A DNA stretch of 13,649 bases from Patescibacteria group bacterium (GTDB lineage: Bacteria > Patescibacteriota > Minisyncoccia > Phycocordibacterales > GWA1-40-21): the NCBI GenBank assembly GCA_018971765.1, contig JAGXAA010000019.1:1-13649 (forward strand), in the 5' to 3' direction. The notes beneath the pieces were generated by a model that saw nothing but the letters and a program-made list of their open reading frames with translations, was not told the origin of the DNA and searched no databases. Position 1 is the stretch's first letter; every line of letters begins with the position of its first letter. A program made the position numbers and the translations under genes. Below, piece by piece: positions 13,291 to 13,649 of this stretch.

Positions 13291-13518
13291 ATATTGAATA
13301 TTGAAAATTATATCAGATTGAATGAGGAATGGCAGTTTTTTCCAATTCGTGGCGATGTTTGGCGGACAGGACATCTTTCCTTCGTCGGTAAGCATATAGA
13401 CGCGGTTCTTATGCCCGTCCCACACGGTCGAGTGATCGGATGTCCAGTTGCGCGCCTCGTCCGCCCAGTGCGCGCACAAATCCCCGCCGTTTTGAGGAGA
13501 TATTAGACCTGTTGCCAT
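13291..13518 (-). other. Open stretch upstream of the S53 gene, possible gene remnant
   Basis: The S53 reading frame continues upstream for 76 codons (ATGGCAACAGG start at 13518; MATGLISPQNGGDLCAHWAD and onward, with DHSTVWDGHKNRVYML). The composition is protein-like, with Trp, Asp and Asn and many C/G third positions, unlike the AT-rich promoter it runs into at 13291-13315. It has no signal-peptide character and does not resemble an S53 propeptide. It may be the tail of an older gene cut off near the transposase, or a chance open frame. I do not recognise a family. Confidence 0.3.
13307..13315 (-). promoter_or_regulatory. Extended -10 promoter of the S53 gene
   Basis: The minus strand reads TGATATAAT (13315-13307), a perfect extended -10 (TGnTATAAT), which can work without a good -35. 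The box ends 16 nt before the ATG at 13290, leaving a leader of about 9-10 nt. Confidence 0.55.
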
Positions 13519-13538
13519 ATAGACTTTTTTGATACAAT
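13512..13538 (+). promoter_or_regulatory. Putative promoter of the transposase gene
   Basis: TTGCCA (13512-13517) and TACAAT (13533-13538; five of six to consensus) are spaced by 15 nt. The -10 ends 6 nt before the ATG, exactly as at 2256-2268, so the message would be leaderless or nearly so. Confidence 0.4.
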
Positions 13539-13544
13539 ATCGGC

Positions 13545-13649
13545 ATGAACATCCAAAAACTCTCTCGCGACCCCAGAGCGATGAAAGCCTTGACGGGGTT
13601 AAGCTATCAGGAATTCGCTAATTTGATTCCATCCTTTGAAAAAGCCTAT
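13545..13649 (+). CDS. DDE transposase, N-terminal fragment (continues past the window)
   Basis: Only the first 35 residues are inside the window: MNIQKLSRDPRAMKALTGLS followed by YQEFANLIPSFEKAY. The LTGLS-x-x-EF-x-x-L-x-x-FE pattern is typical of the N-terminal helix-turn-helix region of DDE_Tnp_4-type (IS5-like) transposases. It points away from the S53 gene. No terminal inverted repeat can be confirmed because the other end is not present. The left end of the element should lie somewhere in about 13310-13540. The assignment rests on a short stretch and is moderately sure. Confidence 0.6.
   Translation, partial: MNIQKLSRDPRAMKALTGLSYQEFANLIPSFEKAY

Overview
The window looks like a chromosomal piece from a small-genome, moderately AT-rich bacterium, most likely of the Candidate Phyla Radiation / Patescibacteria (Parcubacteria-like). 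This is an inference from lysine-rich proteins, a PPDK plus enolase core, many short Nudix and membrane proteins, type IV prepilin-like proteins, sparse Shine-Dalgarno signals and several promoters lying almost on top of start codons. TGA is used as a stop (for example in enolase), so the genetic code is standard.

Left part, plus strand (1-2510): the 3' end of secA overlaps a small P-loop kinase, followed closely by two Nudix hydrolases that overlap each other. After a palindrome and a promoter comes an 80-residue membrane protein. Next are two housekeeping genes, each a separate unit: ppdK (2696-5485), between two clear intrinsic terminators, and eno (5716-7002). Together they cover 2-phosphoglycerate to pyruvate.

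Right part, minus strand (13290 down to 7169): in transcription order, a secreted S53 (sedolisin-type) peptidase lacking the usual propeptide; a membrane-anchored FMN_bind protein with a flavinylation motif; ApbE flavin transferase; a 509-residue fusion of an NqrB/RnfD-like membrane domain with a ferredoxin-reductase-like FAD/NAD(P)H domain; a secreted, C-terminally anchored protein with possible metal ligands; then a one-pass membrane protein translationally coupled to a type IV prepilin-like protein. The FMN_bind, ApbE and NqrB-FNR trio reads as a compact flavin-based route from cytoplasmic NAD(P)H to an extracytosolic acceptor.

The most unusual structure is a family of four imperfect palindromes of about 102-107 bp (7045-7146, 8760-8866, 10437-10540, 12014-12116). 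Their two arms change together between copies. Three copies sit 3-9 nt upstream of a start codon in the redox cluster, and the fourth lies between the convergent eno and prepilin genes. A second, 21-nt palindrome occurs just behind two stop codons (2187-2207, 7012-7032). The right edge holds the start of a DDE transposase gene, so the cluster borders a mobile element.
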